Positions 25,368 to 32,458 of a DNA stretch of 64,000 nt are shown in pieces. Source of the stretch: CAWBOV01 sp963790525 (GTDB lineage Bacteria > Actinomycetota > Actinomycetes > Mycobacteriales > Jatrophihabitantaceae); contig CAWBOV010000003.1 of the NCBI GenBank assembly GCA_963790525.1, positions 682,001 through 746,000 on the forward strand, in the 5' to 3' direction. The translations under genes were made by a program, and so were the position numbers. A model generated the notes under the pieces. It was not told where the DNA came from. It made no database searches and saw only the letters and a program-made list of their open reading frames with translations. Within the stretch, counting starts at the first letter, position 1, and every line of letters begins with the position of its first letter.

Positions 25368-25964
25368 ATGGTGAGCCGCACGGGACGCGTGGAGCGCGAG
25401 ACCGCAGAGACGAAGGTGCTCGTCGAGATCGATCTCGATGGGGCCGGCCACACGGACGTCTCCACGGGGGTCGGCTTCTTCGACCACATGATCACCAGCT
25501 TCGGCAAGCACGGCCTGTTCAATCTCACCGTCGCCGTCGAGGGCGATCTGCACATCGACGCCCACCACACGATCGAGGACACCGCGATCGCGCTCGGCCA
25601 GGCCTTCGCCGAGGCCGCCGGGGACAAGTCCGGCGTGCGGCGCTTCGGTGACGCGCTGATCCCGATGGACGAGACGCTCGTCCAGGCCGCGGTCGACCTG
25701 TCCGGGCGCCCTTACCTGGTCCACCGCGAGCCCGAGGGGGCACCCCCGACGATAGGCCCGCTGTACGCCACCACGTTGACGCGCCACGTCTTCGAGTCCT
25801 TCGCCTATCACGCCAAGGTCGGGCTGCACGTGATCGTGCACAGCGGCCGCGACTGGCACCACATCGTCGAGGCGCAGTACAAGGCGGTCGCCCGCGCACT
25901 GCGCACCGCCTCCGAGCTGGACCCCCGGGTGAAGGGCATCCCCAGCACCAAGGGCGTGCTCTGA
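25368..25964 (+). CDS. hisB: Imidazoleglycerol-phosphate dehydratase
   Basis: A manganese enzyme that dehydrates imidazole glycerol phosphate. The product of about 198 residues is the monofunctional short form. Metal-binding motifs are FFDHMITSFGKHG, DAHHTIEDTAIALG, ESFAYHAKVGLHV and DWHHIVEAQYKAVA. ATG 25368 or GTG 25371 follows an AAGGGA site at good distance. ATG 25353, inside the hisC end, is possible but adds only MGKGR. The gene lies tightly between hisC and hisH. Confidence 0.95.
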   Translation: MVSRTGRVERETAETKVLVEIDLDGAGHTDVSTGVGFFDHMITSFGKHGLFNLTVAVEGDLHIDAHHTIEDTAIALGQAFAEAAGDKSGVRRFGDALIPMDETLVQAAVDLSGRPYLVHREPEGAPPTIGPLYATTLTRHVFESFAYHAKVGLHVIVHSGRDWHHIVEAQYKAVARALRTASELDPRVKGIPSTKGVL

Positions 25965-25966
25965 GG

Positions 25967-26587
25967 GTGAGTGCCTCGGTCGTCGTCCTCGACTACGGCT
26001 CCGGCAACCTGCACTCGGCGCAGCGCGCCCTGGAGCGGGTCGGCGCCGAGGTCACCGTCACCGCCGACCCCGCGGTCGCCGTCGAGGCCGACGGCCTGGT
26101 CATCCCCGGCGTCGGGGCCTACGCCGCCTGCATGGCCGGGCTGCTCGGTGTGGACGGCAAGCGGATCGTGACCGAGCGGCTCGCCGCCGAGCGCCCGCTG
26201 CTGGCCATCTGCGTCGGCATGCAGGTCCTGTTCGAGATCGGCATCGAGCACGGCACCCGCACGACCGGTCTCGGAGTGCTGCCGGGCATCGTCACCCAGC
26301 TGCGGGCGCCCGTCCTGCCGCACATGGGCTGGAACACCGTCGAACCGGCGGACAAGACGGTCCTGTTCCAGGGCATCGACCCGGGTACGCGGTTCTACTT
26401 CGTCCACTCCTACGCCGCCGAGCCGATCGCCGAACTCGCCGCGGTGGCCGAGGTCAGCGTCACCGTCCACGGGACGCACTTCGTCTCCGCGGTCGAGGCG
26501 GGGGCCCTGTCGGCGACCCAGTTCCACCCGGAGAAGTCCGGCGACGCCGGCGCGCAGTTGCTGACGAACTGGCTCGCCACCCTCTGA
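25967..26587 (+). CDS. hisH: Imidazole glycerol phosphate synthase, glutaminase subunit
   Basis: It supplies ammonia from glutamine to HisF. A class I glutamine amidotransferase of 206 residues, with DYGSGNLHSAQRAL at the N-terminus, the nucleophile in AICVGMQVLFE and FVHSY. The His-Glu pair lies in ATQFHPEKSG. GTG 25967 is two bases after the hisB stop. Its partner hisF lies 1.6 kb downstream, separated by hisA and a reverse-strand gene. Confidence 0.95.
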   Translation: MSASVVVLDYGSGNLHSAQRALERVGAEVTVTADPAVAVEADGLVIPGVGAYAACMAGLLGVDGKRIVTERLAAERPLLAICVGMQVLFEIGIEHGTRTTGLGVLPGIVTQLRAPVLPHMGWNTVEPADKTVLFQGIDPGTRFYFVHSYAAEPIAELAAVAEVSVTVHGTHFVSAVEAGALSATQFHPEKSGDAGAQLLTNWLATL

Positions 26588-26624
26588 CCGTCCGCTCACC
26601 CCTCACCGCTCCCGTGGAGACACC

Positions 26625-27350
26625 GTGCCCGCACCGCTCGTCCTGCTGCCCGCCGTCGACGTCGCCGACGGGCTCGCCGTCCGCCTGGTCCAGGGAGCCG
26701 CGGGGAGCGAGACGTCCTACGGCGATCCCCTCGCCGCGGCGCAGGCCTGGCAGGAGGGCGGCGCGGAGTGGATCCACCTCGTCGACCTGGACGCCGCCTT
26801 CGGCCGCGGGAGCAACCGCGAGTTGCTCGCCTCGGTCATCGGCGCGCTGGACGTGGCCGTCGAGCTCTCCGGCGGGATCCGCGACGACGCCTCCCTCGAA
26901 GCGGCGCTGGCCACCGGGTGCGCGCGGGTGAACCTGGGCACCGCCGCCCTGGAGACGCCGGACTGGGTCCGCGGCGCCATCGCCCGCTACGGCGACAGGA
27001 TCGCCGTGGGGCTGGACGTGCGCGGCACGACGCTGGCCGCGCGCGGCTGGACGTCGGAGGGCGGCGACCTGTGGGAGATCCTGGCCCGCCTGGATGCCGA
27101 CGGCTGCGCCCGGTACGTCGTCACCGACGTCCACCGCGACGGGACGCTGACCGGGCCGAACCTGCAGCTGCTCAGTGAGGTCTGCGCTGCGACGTCGCGT
27201 CCCGTGGTCGCCAGCGGGGGCGTGTCCAGCCTGGACGATCTGCGGGCGATCGCCACGCTCACCGGCGCCGGCGTCGAGGGCGCGATCGTCGGCAAGGCCC
27301 TGTACGCGGGCGCGTTCACGTTGCCCGAGGCGCTCGCCGCCGTCCGGTAG
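26625..27350 (+). CDS. priA: Phosphoribosyl isomerase A (HisA/TrpF bifunctional)
   Basis: A TIM-barrel isomerase for ProFAR in histidine synthesis. In actinobacteria the same enzyme also isomerises phosphoribosyl anthranilate. The 241-residue product has the general acid/base residues in LLPAVDVADG (about residue 10) and VTDVHRDGTLTGPN (about residue 169). Phosphate loops are ELSGGIRDDA and VASGGVSS. The adjacent trp genes contain no trpF, which supports the dual PriA role; activity is inferred. GTG 26625 has a GGAGA site. Confidence 0.93.
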   Translation: MPAPLVLLPAVDVADGLAVRLVQGAAGSETSYGDPLAAAQAWQEGGAEWIHLVDLDAAFGRGSNRELLASVIGALDVAVELSGGIRDDASLEAALATGCARVNLGTAALETPDWVRGAIARYGDRIAVGLDVRGTTLAARGWTSEGGDLWEILARLDADGCARYVVTDVHRDGTLTGPNLQLLSEVCAATSRPVVASGGVSSLDDLRAIATLTGAGVEGAIVGKALYAGAFTLPEALAAVR

Positions 27351-27371
27351 GCCGGGCGCCGTCACGCGGGT

Positions 27372-28121
27372 CTAGCTGTTCGACCTCCGTGCGGTCCGGT
27401 CGCGGACGCTGCGCTCCGGCGCGGTCGGCGGGAGCGTCGCCAGCATGAGCTCACAGCGGACCCGCCAGCCCGCGCCCTCGGCCAGCGCCCGCCCCGCGGG
27501 CCCGGCGACGACCAGGGCACGGCGCAACCCCTGGCGTGCCGCCGCGGAGCCGAGCCAGGTCAGCAGCGCAGCTCCCACCCCACGCCGGCGGTGGTCCGGT
27601 TCGACCTTGATCCGGCCGATGACGGCGGTCGTGTCCCCGAGCGCCGCCGAGGCCACGACCCCGTAGGCGACGGGCCGCCCGGAGCCGTCCAGCGCCTCCA
27701 CCGCGAGCAGTGTGCCGCCCAAAGCGGCCGGACCGGTGGGGCGCAGGGTGTAGCCGACCGGGACGACGGGGCCGGTCACCGCAAGCTCCTCCACCGACAG
27801 GAGCCACTCGCGCTCCGGGGCGACTGCCCAGCCGAGGCGCTTGTAGTCCGCGCTCAACCGCCCGACGGGAGCCCCCGTCACGACGGGCAGCGTGAGCGTG
27901 GCATTGCCGGGTCGCGCCCCGGACCCGCGCACCCCGGCATGCACGATCGCCGCGGTCAGGTCGGGACGCAGTGTGACGAACTCCGCCCGGGTGCCCACCT
28001 CGTCGCGGTCCAGGCGCAGCAGGTCCGCGCTCAGGTGACGCGGCGTTACCAACCCGCGGCCCGCCGCCCATCCGTCCGCCCAGCGCGCAAGATCGCCGCC
28101 CTCGTACTCCCGCTCCGGCAC
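27372..28121 (-). CDS. GNAT-family N-acetyltransferase
   Basis: A predicted acetyltransferase of unknown substrate, on the strand opposite to the his genes. The product of about 249 residues has an unrecognised N-terminal half. A C-terminal GNAT domain follows, with VIGRIKVEPDHRRRGVGAAL, whose RRRGVGAAL is the acetyl-CoA pyrophosphate loop. The final strand ends in GWRVRCELML. GTG 28121 is preferred because GGAG lies upstream. An in-frame ATG at 28190 would add 23 residues and would collide with the short ORF ahead of hisF. The gene breaks the his operon between hisA and hisF, where M. tuberculosis has an inositol phosphatase gene. Confidence 0.8.
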   Translation of the reverse strand: MPEREYEGGDLARWADGWAAGRGLVTPRHLSADLLRLDRDEVGTRAEFVTLRPDLTAAIVHAGVRGSGARPGNATLTLPVVTGAPVGRLSADYKRLGWAVAPEREWLLSVEELAVTGPVVPVGYTLRPTGPAALGGTLLAVEALDGSGRPVAYGVVASAALGDTTAVIGRIKVEPDHRRRGVGAALLTWLGSAAARQGLRRALVVAGPAGRALAEGAGWRVRCELMLATLPPTAPERSVRDRTARRSNS

Positions 28122-28176
28122 GCGCCACCCACTCCGCTCATCGATCACCCGTTCCCGACCCTGATCGTAGGTGCGG

Positions 28177-28182
28177 CAGACT
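28177..28182 (+). promoter_or_regulatory. Leaderless -10 (CAGACT) ahead of hisF leader ORF
   Basis: CAGACT ends six bases before ATG 28189, which begins a 12-codon ORF rather than hisF itself. Hexamer and spacing are identical to those at 21407-21412. Confidence 0.5.
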
Positions 28183-28188
28183 GGGCGC

Positions 28189-28227
28189 ATGACGCCTCCG
28201 CCCTCGTCCCGCCGCGGCTCGCGATGA
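28189..28227 (+). CDS. 12-codon leader ORF overlapping hisF
   Basis: ATG 28189 opens a short frame encoding MTPPPSSRRGSR that ends in TGA at 28225-28227. The stop overlaps the hisF ATG (28224) by ATGA. A -10-like CAGACT ends six bases before this ATG, so it would be translated as a leaderless message, and hisF, which has no visible ribosome site, would be reached by termination-reinitiation. The peptide has three consecutive prolines, a known slow motif, and no histidines. Function is inferred from position only. Confidence 0.45.
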   Translation: MTPPPSSRRGSR

Positions 28228-28997
28228 GCGTGGCCGTGCGCGTCATCCCGTGCCTGGACGTCGACGCCGGGCGCGTGGTCAAGGGCGTGAACTTCACCGG
28301 GCTGCGGGATGCCGGTGATCCCGTCGAGCTCGCCCACCGCTACGACAGCCAGGGCGCCGACGAGCTGACCTTCCTCGACATCACCGCCTCGTCCGGGGAC
28401 CGCGGGACCACCCTCGACGTCGTCCGCCGTACGGCCGAGGAGGTGTTCATCCCGCTGACGGTCGGCGGCGGCGTCCGCTCGACCGGCGACGTCGACCGGT
28501 TGCTGCGCGCGGGTGCCGACAAGGTCGGGGTGAACACCGCGGCCGTCGCGCGCCCCACCCTCATCCAGGAGATCGCCGAGCGGTTCGGCAACCAGGTGCT
28601 CGTCCTGTCCGTCGATGCGCGGCGGGTGCCCGAGGGGGGCGAACCGACGCCGAGCGGCTTCGAGGTCACGACCCACGGCGGGCGGCAGGGCACGGGCATC
28701 GACGCCGTGGACTGGGCGGCACGGGCGGCCGGCCTGGGGGCCGGGGAGATCCTGCTCAACTCGATGGACGCGGACGGCACCAAGGACGGCTTCGATCTCG
28801 CGATGATCCGGGCCGTGCGGGCCGTGGTCGACGTCCCGCTGATCGCGAGCGGGGGAGCGGGGTCGGTGGATCACTTCCGGCCCGCGGTGCAGGCCGGTGC
28901 CGACGCGGTGCTGGCGGCCAGCGTGTTCCACTTCGGCGACTTCACGATCGCCGACGTGAAGGCGGCGCTGCGTGCGGGCGGTGTCGAGGTCCGCTGA
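28224..28997 (+). CDS. hisF: Imidazole glycerol phosphate synthase, cyclase subunit
   Basis: It uses HisH-derived ammonia to form imidazole glycerol phosphate and AICAR. The 257-residue TIM barrel carries RVIPCLDVDAGRVVKGVNF with the first catalytic Asp, LTVGGGVRS, ADKVGVNTAAV, the second catalytic Asp in LNSMDADGTKDGFD and IASGGAGSVDHF. ATG 28224 gives the family N-terminus (MSVAVRVIPCLD). No ribosome site precedes it, but it overlaps a short upstream ORF. A hairpin follows the stop. Confidence 0.96.
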   Translation: MSVAVRVIPCLDVDAGRVVKGVNFTGLRDAGDPVELAHRYDSQGADELTFLDITASSGDRGTTLDVVRRTAEEVFIPLTVGGGVRSTGDVDRLLRAGADKVGVNTAAVARPTLIQEIAERFGNQVLVLSVDARRVPEGGEPTPSGFEVTTHGGRQGTGIDAVDWAARAAGLGAGEILLNSMDADGTKDGFDLAMIRAVRAVVDVPLIASGGAGSVDHFRPAVQAGADAVLAASVFHFGDFTIADVKAALRAGGVEVR

Positions 28998-29024
28998 CGG
29001 GTCTCGTCATCTGAACGCCGACGT

Positions 29025-29042
29025 GACGCCGGAGCCGGCGTC
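29025..29042 (+). terminator. Hairpin after hisF
   Basis: GACGCCG-GAGC-CGGCGTC is a perfect 7-bp stem with a tetraloop, 27 bases after the hisF stop. There is no U-tract. Confidence 0.5.
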
Positions 29043-29091
29043 GCCGCGCGGCGAGCGTTACGTGAGGGCCACCGGTGTCGTTGGCTGAGGT

Positions 29092-29556
29092 ATGGATACC
29101 GAGGACCGTGCCGCCCCTGGGAGCATCATCGCCGCGGTGGCGGCCGGGACCGTGCCGGTGCCGTTCCTCGTCGTCTATGCCGGGCTGTTCCTGACCAAGG
29201 GCTTCATCGTCACCGGCGAGCGCCCCGACATCACCTCGAGCCACGCCGGTGAGGGCCTGTCCGGGCTGGTCGCCCTCGGGTTCCTGGTGATCATCTGCTT
29301 CGGACTGGCGCGGATGCTGTCCGGCCGCGACCGCTGGCTGTTCCTCCTCGGCCAGGTGATCGTGCTGGCGGCGGCGTGCCGGTTCCTGTTCGATCCCACC
29401 TCTGGCGGTCGCTCGGTGTCGGTCGTTCTCGCACTCGGCGCCGTGGTCGCGATCGGGCTGGCGTGGATGCCGCCGTCGCGGCGCTGGCTGGGGTCGCCCT
29501 CGGCAGGCGCTCATGCGCCGGAAGGGCTCCACAGGCAACGCACAGAGTGCACCTAG
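29092..29556 (+). CDS. Membrane protein of unknown function
   Basis: Function not recognised. The 154-residue product has four predicted transmembrane helices (about residues 20-36, 55-75, 83-98 and 108-126) with short loops and a basic tail. ATG 29092 lacks a clear ribosome site. TTGGCT lies five bases upstream, a weak version of the leaderless spacing seen elsewhere. Its TAG stop forms the first bases of the next promoter's -10 element. Confidence 0.7.
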   Translation: MDTEDRAAPGSIIAAVAAGTVPVPFLVVYAGLFLTKGFIVTGERPDITSSHAGEGLSGLVALGFLVIICFGLARMLSGRDRWLFLLGQVIVLAAACRFLFDPTSGGRSVSVVLALGAVVAIGLAWMPPSRRWLGSPSAGAHAPEGLHRQRTECT

Positions 29557-29559
29557 TAT
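29554..29559 (+). promoter_or_regulatory. -10 element (TAGTAT) ahead of response regulator
   Basis: TAGTAT overlaps the preceding stop codon and ends six bases before ATG 29566, the start of a short ORF. The predicted transcript start is 100 bases before the response regulator ATG. Confidence 0.6.
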
Positions 29560-29565
29560 CCACTC

Positions 29566-29715
29566 ATGGGCTGCGCCCAGGCTGAGCACAGTTGGCGGAC
29601 AGAGACCGCGAGCAACAGTGACAGCGGCCGACCACCCGTGCCGGCCAGAGATGGAGAGTGCGGCGATGAGCATGGCGACAGCGGTCAAGCAGCGGGTCCT
29701 GGTCGTGGACGATGA
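29566..29715 (+). CDS. Predicted leaderless short ORF overlapping the response regulator start
   Basis: ATG 29566 lies exactly six bases after TAGTAT and opens a 49-codon frame that begins MGCAQAEHSWRTETAS and stops at 29713-29715. It runs out of frame through the response regulator start (29666) for 50 bases. Its composition is hydrophilic and looks non-conserved. If translated, it would compete with initiation at 29666. The peptide itself may be irrelevant and the effect purely one of ribosome traffic. Confidence 0.35.
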   Translation: MGCAQAEHSWRTETASNSDSGRPPVPARDGECGDEHGDSGQAAGPGRGR

Positions 29716-30370
29716 GGAGAACGTCTCGCATCTGGTGTCCTCGGCACTGCGTTTCGACGGGTTCGAGACCGTGACCGCCGACAACGGCCACAGTGCGCTC
29801 GCTGCCGTCGCCGAGCACGAGCCGGACCTCGTCGTGCTGGACGTCATGATGCCCGGGCTGGACGGCTTCGGCCTGCTCGCCAAGCTCCGCGCGGCCGGCT
29901 CGCAGGTTCCCGTCATCTTCCTGACCGCGCGCGACACCGCGTCGGACCGCGTCAACGGCCTGCGCGGCGGAGCCGACGACTACGTCGTCAAGCCGTTCAG
30001 CATCGAGGAACTCCTCGCCCGCGTGCACGCCGTGCTGCGCCGCTCGATCCCCGAAGCCACCCGTGACGGCATCCTGCAGGTCGCCGACCTCGAACTCGAC
30101 GAGAACAGCCACGAGGTCACGCGGGGCGGCGTCGACATCCACCTGACCAGCACCGAGTTCGAACTGCTGCGCTACCTCATGCGCAACGAGCGGGTCGTGC
30201 TCTCCAAGGCCCAGATCCTCGACCGCGTCTGGAAGTACGACTTCCAGGGGCAGTCCAACATCGTCGAGCTCTACATCGGCTACCTGCGCAAGAAGGTCGA
30301 CGCCGTCGAGCCGAAGCTCATCCACACCGTCCGCGGTGCCGGCTACGTGGTCAAGGCTCCGCGTACGTGA
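29666..30370 (+). CDS. OmpR/PhoP-type response regulator
   Basis: A DNA-binding two-component regulator of 234 residues. The receiver domain (about 8-122) has the acidic pair in VVDDEENV, the phospho-acceptor Asp in VVLDVMMPGLDGFG, Thr in FLTARD and Lys in YVVKPFS. A winged-helix domain (about 135-230) ends LIHTVRGAGYVVKAP. The overall style resembles mycobacterial PhoP/TcrX. ATG 29666 is set by a GGAGAG site seven bases upstream. The kinase gene overlaps it by GTGA. Located inside the his region between hisF and hisI. Confidence 0.93.
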   Translation: MSMATAVKQRVLVVDDEENVSHLVSSALRFDGFETVTADNGHSALAAVAEHEPDLVVLDVMMPGLDGFGLLAKLRAAGSQVPVIFLTARDTASDRVNGLRGGADDYVVKPFSIEELLARVHAVLRRSIPEATRDGILQVADLELDENSHEVTRGGVDIHLTSTEFELLRYLMRNERVVLSKAQILDRVWKYDFQGQSNIVELYIGYLRKKVDAVEPKLIHTVRGAGYVVKAPRT

Positions 30371-31971
30371 GTCAAGAACTCCAGCCACTCGCCACTGTCG
30401 TCGAGGACCCGGCCGGCTCCCCCTCGGGGTGGGCCGGCCGTGCTGCAGTGCAGTCCGGTGAGAACAGCACCGGCGCCGGTGGTGGGCGCCGGTTCAGGCT
30501 CATCCCGCACACGCTCACGTCACGCCTACTGGCGGGTGTGGTAGCCGTGGTGCTGGTCGTCGTCGTCGCGACCGGCGTTGCCACCTACTTCTCGCTGCAT
30601 TCCTACTTGTACGGGCGGCTCGACAAGCAGGTCACGACGAGCCTGCAGGGCCCACAGATTCAGCGCGCCCTCAGCCCCGACGCATTCGGAGGCGTCGGTC
30701 CGTCGCCACAGAAAGTCTGGCTCGCGGTCCTGAACGGCTCGACCGGCACGGCCTACCAGATCAGCGGGTCTAACCGATCGACGGTCGACATGGAGTTGAG
30801 CGCTGCCGAGCGCGCCGACGTGCTCCGCGCGATCGGGCGCCACGAGACGATCACGACAACCGACGGCACGCAGCTGCGTATCGTCTCCGAGTCACAGACA
30901 TACACCGTAAACGGCGTCCCCACTGACATCGTCTTCGTGGTCGGGCTGTCCACCGACGAGATCACGCGCACGATGAACACGTTGATCGTGATCGAGTTGA
31001 TCATCGGTGCTGGGGCGGTACTCCTGGCGTTCGGCGCAACTGCGTGGGGGGTGCGGGTGAGCCTCGGGCCGCTGCGTCGCGTGACGCGCACGGCTCAGGA
31101 GGTCACAGCGGAGCTGTCCCCGAACGGTTCGGGGCTGGACCGACGGGTTCCGGAGACGGACAACCTGAGCGAGGTCGGCCAGCTGGCGTCCTCGTTCAAC
31201 GCCATGCTGGACACCGTCGAGCTGGAGTTCGCGGCGCGGCGCGAGTCCGAGGAGCGGATGCGGCAGTTCCTGGCCGACGCGTCCCACGAACTGCGCACCC
31301 CGTTGACGTCCATCCGCGGGTACGCCGAGCTGTCGCGGCTGCGCAGCGCGCGCATGATCGCCGGCGGCGCACCTGCCGCGGCCGACGGCGACGACACGCT
31401 CGCCCGCATCGAAGCCGAAGGCACCCGCATGTCCCGCCTGGTCGAGGACCTGCTGCTGCTGGCCCGCGGGGACGACTCCGCGGAGGGACACGTGGCCACC
31501 CTGCACGAGCGGGTGGCGCTGGCACCGGTGATCGCGGACGCGGTCGCGGGGGTCGAAGCGGCCCATCCCGACCGCCGGATCACCGCCGAGGTCAGCGACA
31601 ACCTGACCGTCGTGGGTGACCGGGACCAGCTGCTCAGGGTGCTCCGCAACCTCATCACGAACGCCGCGATCCACACCGACCCGCGCGGCCCGATCCGGGT
31701 CGTGGGACGGCGTCTCGACCAGCAGATCCTCATCGACGTGATCGACGCCGGGCCGGGTATGCCACCGGACGAGGCCGCGCACGTCTTCGAACGGTTCTGG
31801 CGCGCGGACAAGGCCAGGACGCGGGTCCGCGGCGGCTCGGGGCTGGGCATGGCGATCGTCGCCCAGATCGTCGAGGCCCACAACGGCACCGTCCGCTTCG
31901 ACAGCTCGGTCAGCGACGGCAGCACCGTGACCGTGACGTTCCCGGCTGCGCCCGCCGCCCAGAGCTGGTAG
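30367..31971 (+). CDS. Two-component sensor histidine kinase
   Basis: The partner of the preceding regulator. The 534-residue product has a cytoplasmic N-terminus, TM1 (about residues 50-75), an extracytoplasmic sensor region (about 76-205) and TM2 (about 206-230). A HAMP linker leads to a HisKA domain with ASHELRTPLTSIRGYAEL (phospho-acceptor His about 307). The HATPase domain has RNLITNAAIHT, IDAGPGMPP, ERFWRADKAR and GGSGLGMAIV. The sensor region shows no recognised ligand fold. GTG 30367 overlaps the regulator stop. Confidence 0.94.
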   Translation: MSQELQPLATVVEDPAGSPSGWAGRAAVQSGENSTGAGGGRRFRLIPHTLTSRLLAGVVAVVLVVVVATGVATYFSLHSYLYGRLDKQVTTSLQGPQIQRALSPDAFGGVGPSPQKVWLAVLNGSTGTAYQISGSNRSTVDMELSAAERADVLRAIGRHETITTTDGTQLRIVSESQTYTVNGVPTDIVFVVGLSTDEITRTMNTLIVIELIIGAGAVLLAFGATAWGVRVSLGPLRRVTRTAQEVTAELSPNGSGLDRRVPETDNLSEVGQLASSFNAMLDTVELEFAARRESEERMRQFLADASHELRTPLTSIRGYAELSRLRSARMIAGGAPAAADGDDTLARIEAEGTRMSRLVEDLLLLARGDDSAEGHVATLHERVALAPVIADAVAGVEAAHPDRRITAEVSDNLTVVGDRDQLLRVLRNLITNAAIHTDPRGPIRVVGRRLDQQILIDVIDAGPGMPPDEAAHVFERFWRADKARTRVRGGSGLGMAIVAQIVEAHNGTVRFDSSVSDGSTVTVTFPAAPAAQSW

Positions 31972-31983
31972 GCCCCGCCGAGT

Positions 31984-32033
31984 CGATCTCGTTGCGCGGG
32001 GGGCGCCGGGGCGCGCCGACCGTCACGAGATCG
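31984..32033 (+). terminator. Long inverted repeat after the sensor kinase
   Basis: CGATCTCGT (31984-31992) and ACGAGATCG (32025-32033) are a perfect 9-bp inverted repeat around a GC-rich 32-base interior that can pair further. It lies 12 bases after the kinase stop and 35 before hisI. Terminator function is inferred. Confidence 0.4.
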
Positions 32034-32054
32034 CCGCCGCCGGGGTGCACCAGG

Positions 32055-32060
32055 CACAAT
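32055..32060 (+). promoter_or_regulatory. Leaderless -10 candidate for hisI (CACAAT)
   Basis: CACAAT ends eight bases before ATG 32069, with no ribosome site, and is preceded by a hairpin. This promoter would also serve trpE, which overlaps hisI. Confidence 0.4.
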
Positions 32061-32068
32061 CAGTAACC

Positions 32069-32458
32069 ATGACCTCCCCCGTCGCCTCCTCGCTGGATCC
32101 GGCCATCGCCGCCCGGCTCAAGCGCGACGCCCAGGGCCTCGTCGCCGCGGTCGTGCAGCAGTACGACACCGGCGAGGTGCTGATGGTCGGCTGGATGGAC
32201 GACGAGGCGCTGCACCGCACCCTCACCACCGGCCGCGCGACCTACTGGTCCCGCTCGCGGCAGGAGTACTGGGTCAAGGGCGAGACGTCCGGGCATGCCC
32301 AGCACGTGCGGTCCGTGGCGCTGGACTGCGACGCCGACGCCGTGCTCGTGCAGGTCGACCAGGTCGGCGCGGCCTGCCACACCGGTGACCGGACCTGCTT
32401 CGACGCCGACCAGCTGACAGTCGTCCACGGGGCCGTCACAACGGAGGTCACCCGGTGA
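32069..32458 (+). CDS. hisI: Phosphoribosyl-AMP cyclohydrolase
   Basis: It opens the adenine ring of PR-AMP in histidine synthesis. The 129-residue product is the monofunctional form. It has VLMVGWMDDEAL, the metal-binding LDCDADAVLVQVDQVG and the zinc cysteines in ACHTGDRTCF. ATG 32069 sits just after a -10-like CACAAT. The stop overlaps trpE by GTGA, so histidine and tryptophan genes are joined in one transcript here. Confidence 0.95.
   Translation: MTSPVASSLDPAIAARLKRDAQGLVAAVVQQYDTGEVLMVGWMDDEALHRTLTTGRATYWSRSRQEYWVKGETSGHAQHVRSVALDCDADAVLVQVDQVGAACHTGDRTCFDADQLTVVHGAVTTEVTR

Noticed and set aside
28189..28227. Histidine attenuator leader peptide
   Set aside because: The 12-codon ORF has no His codons and no terminator/antiterminator pair follows it.
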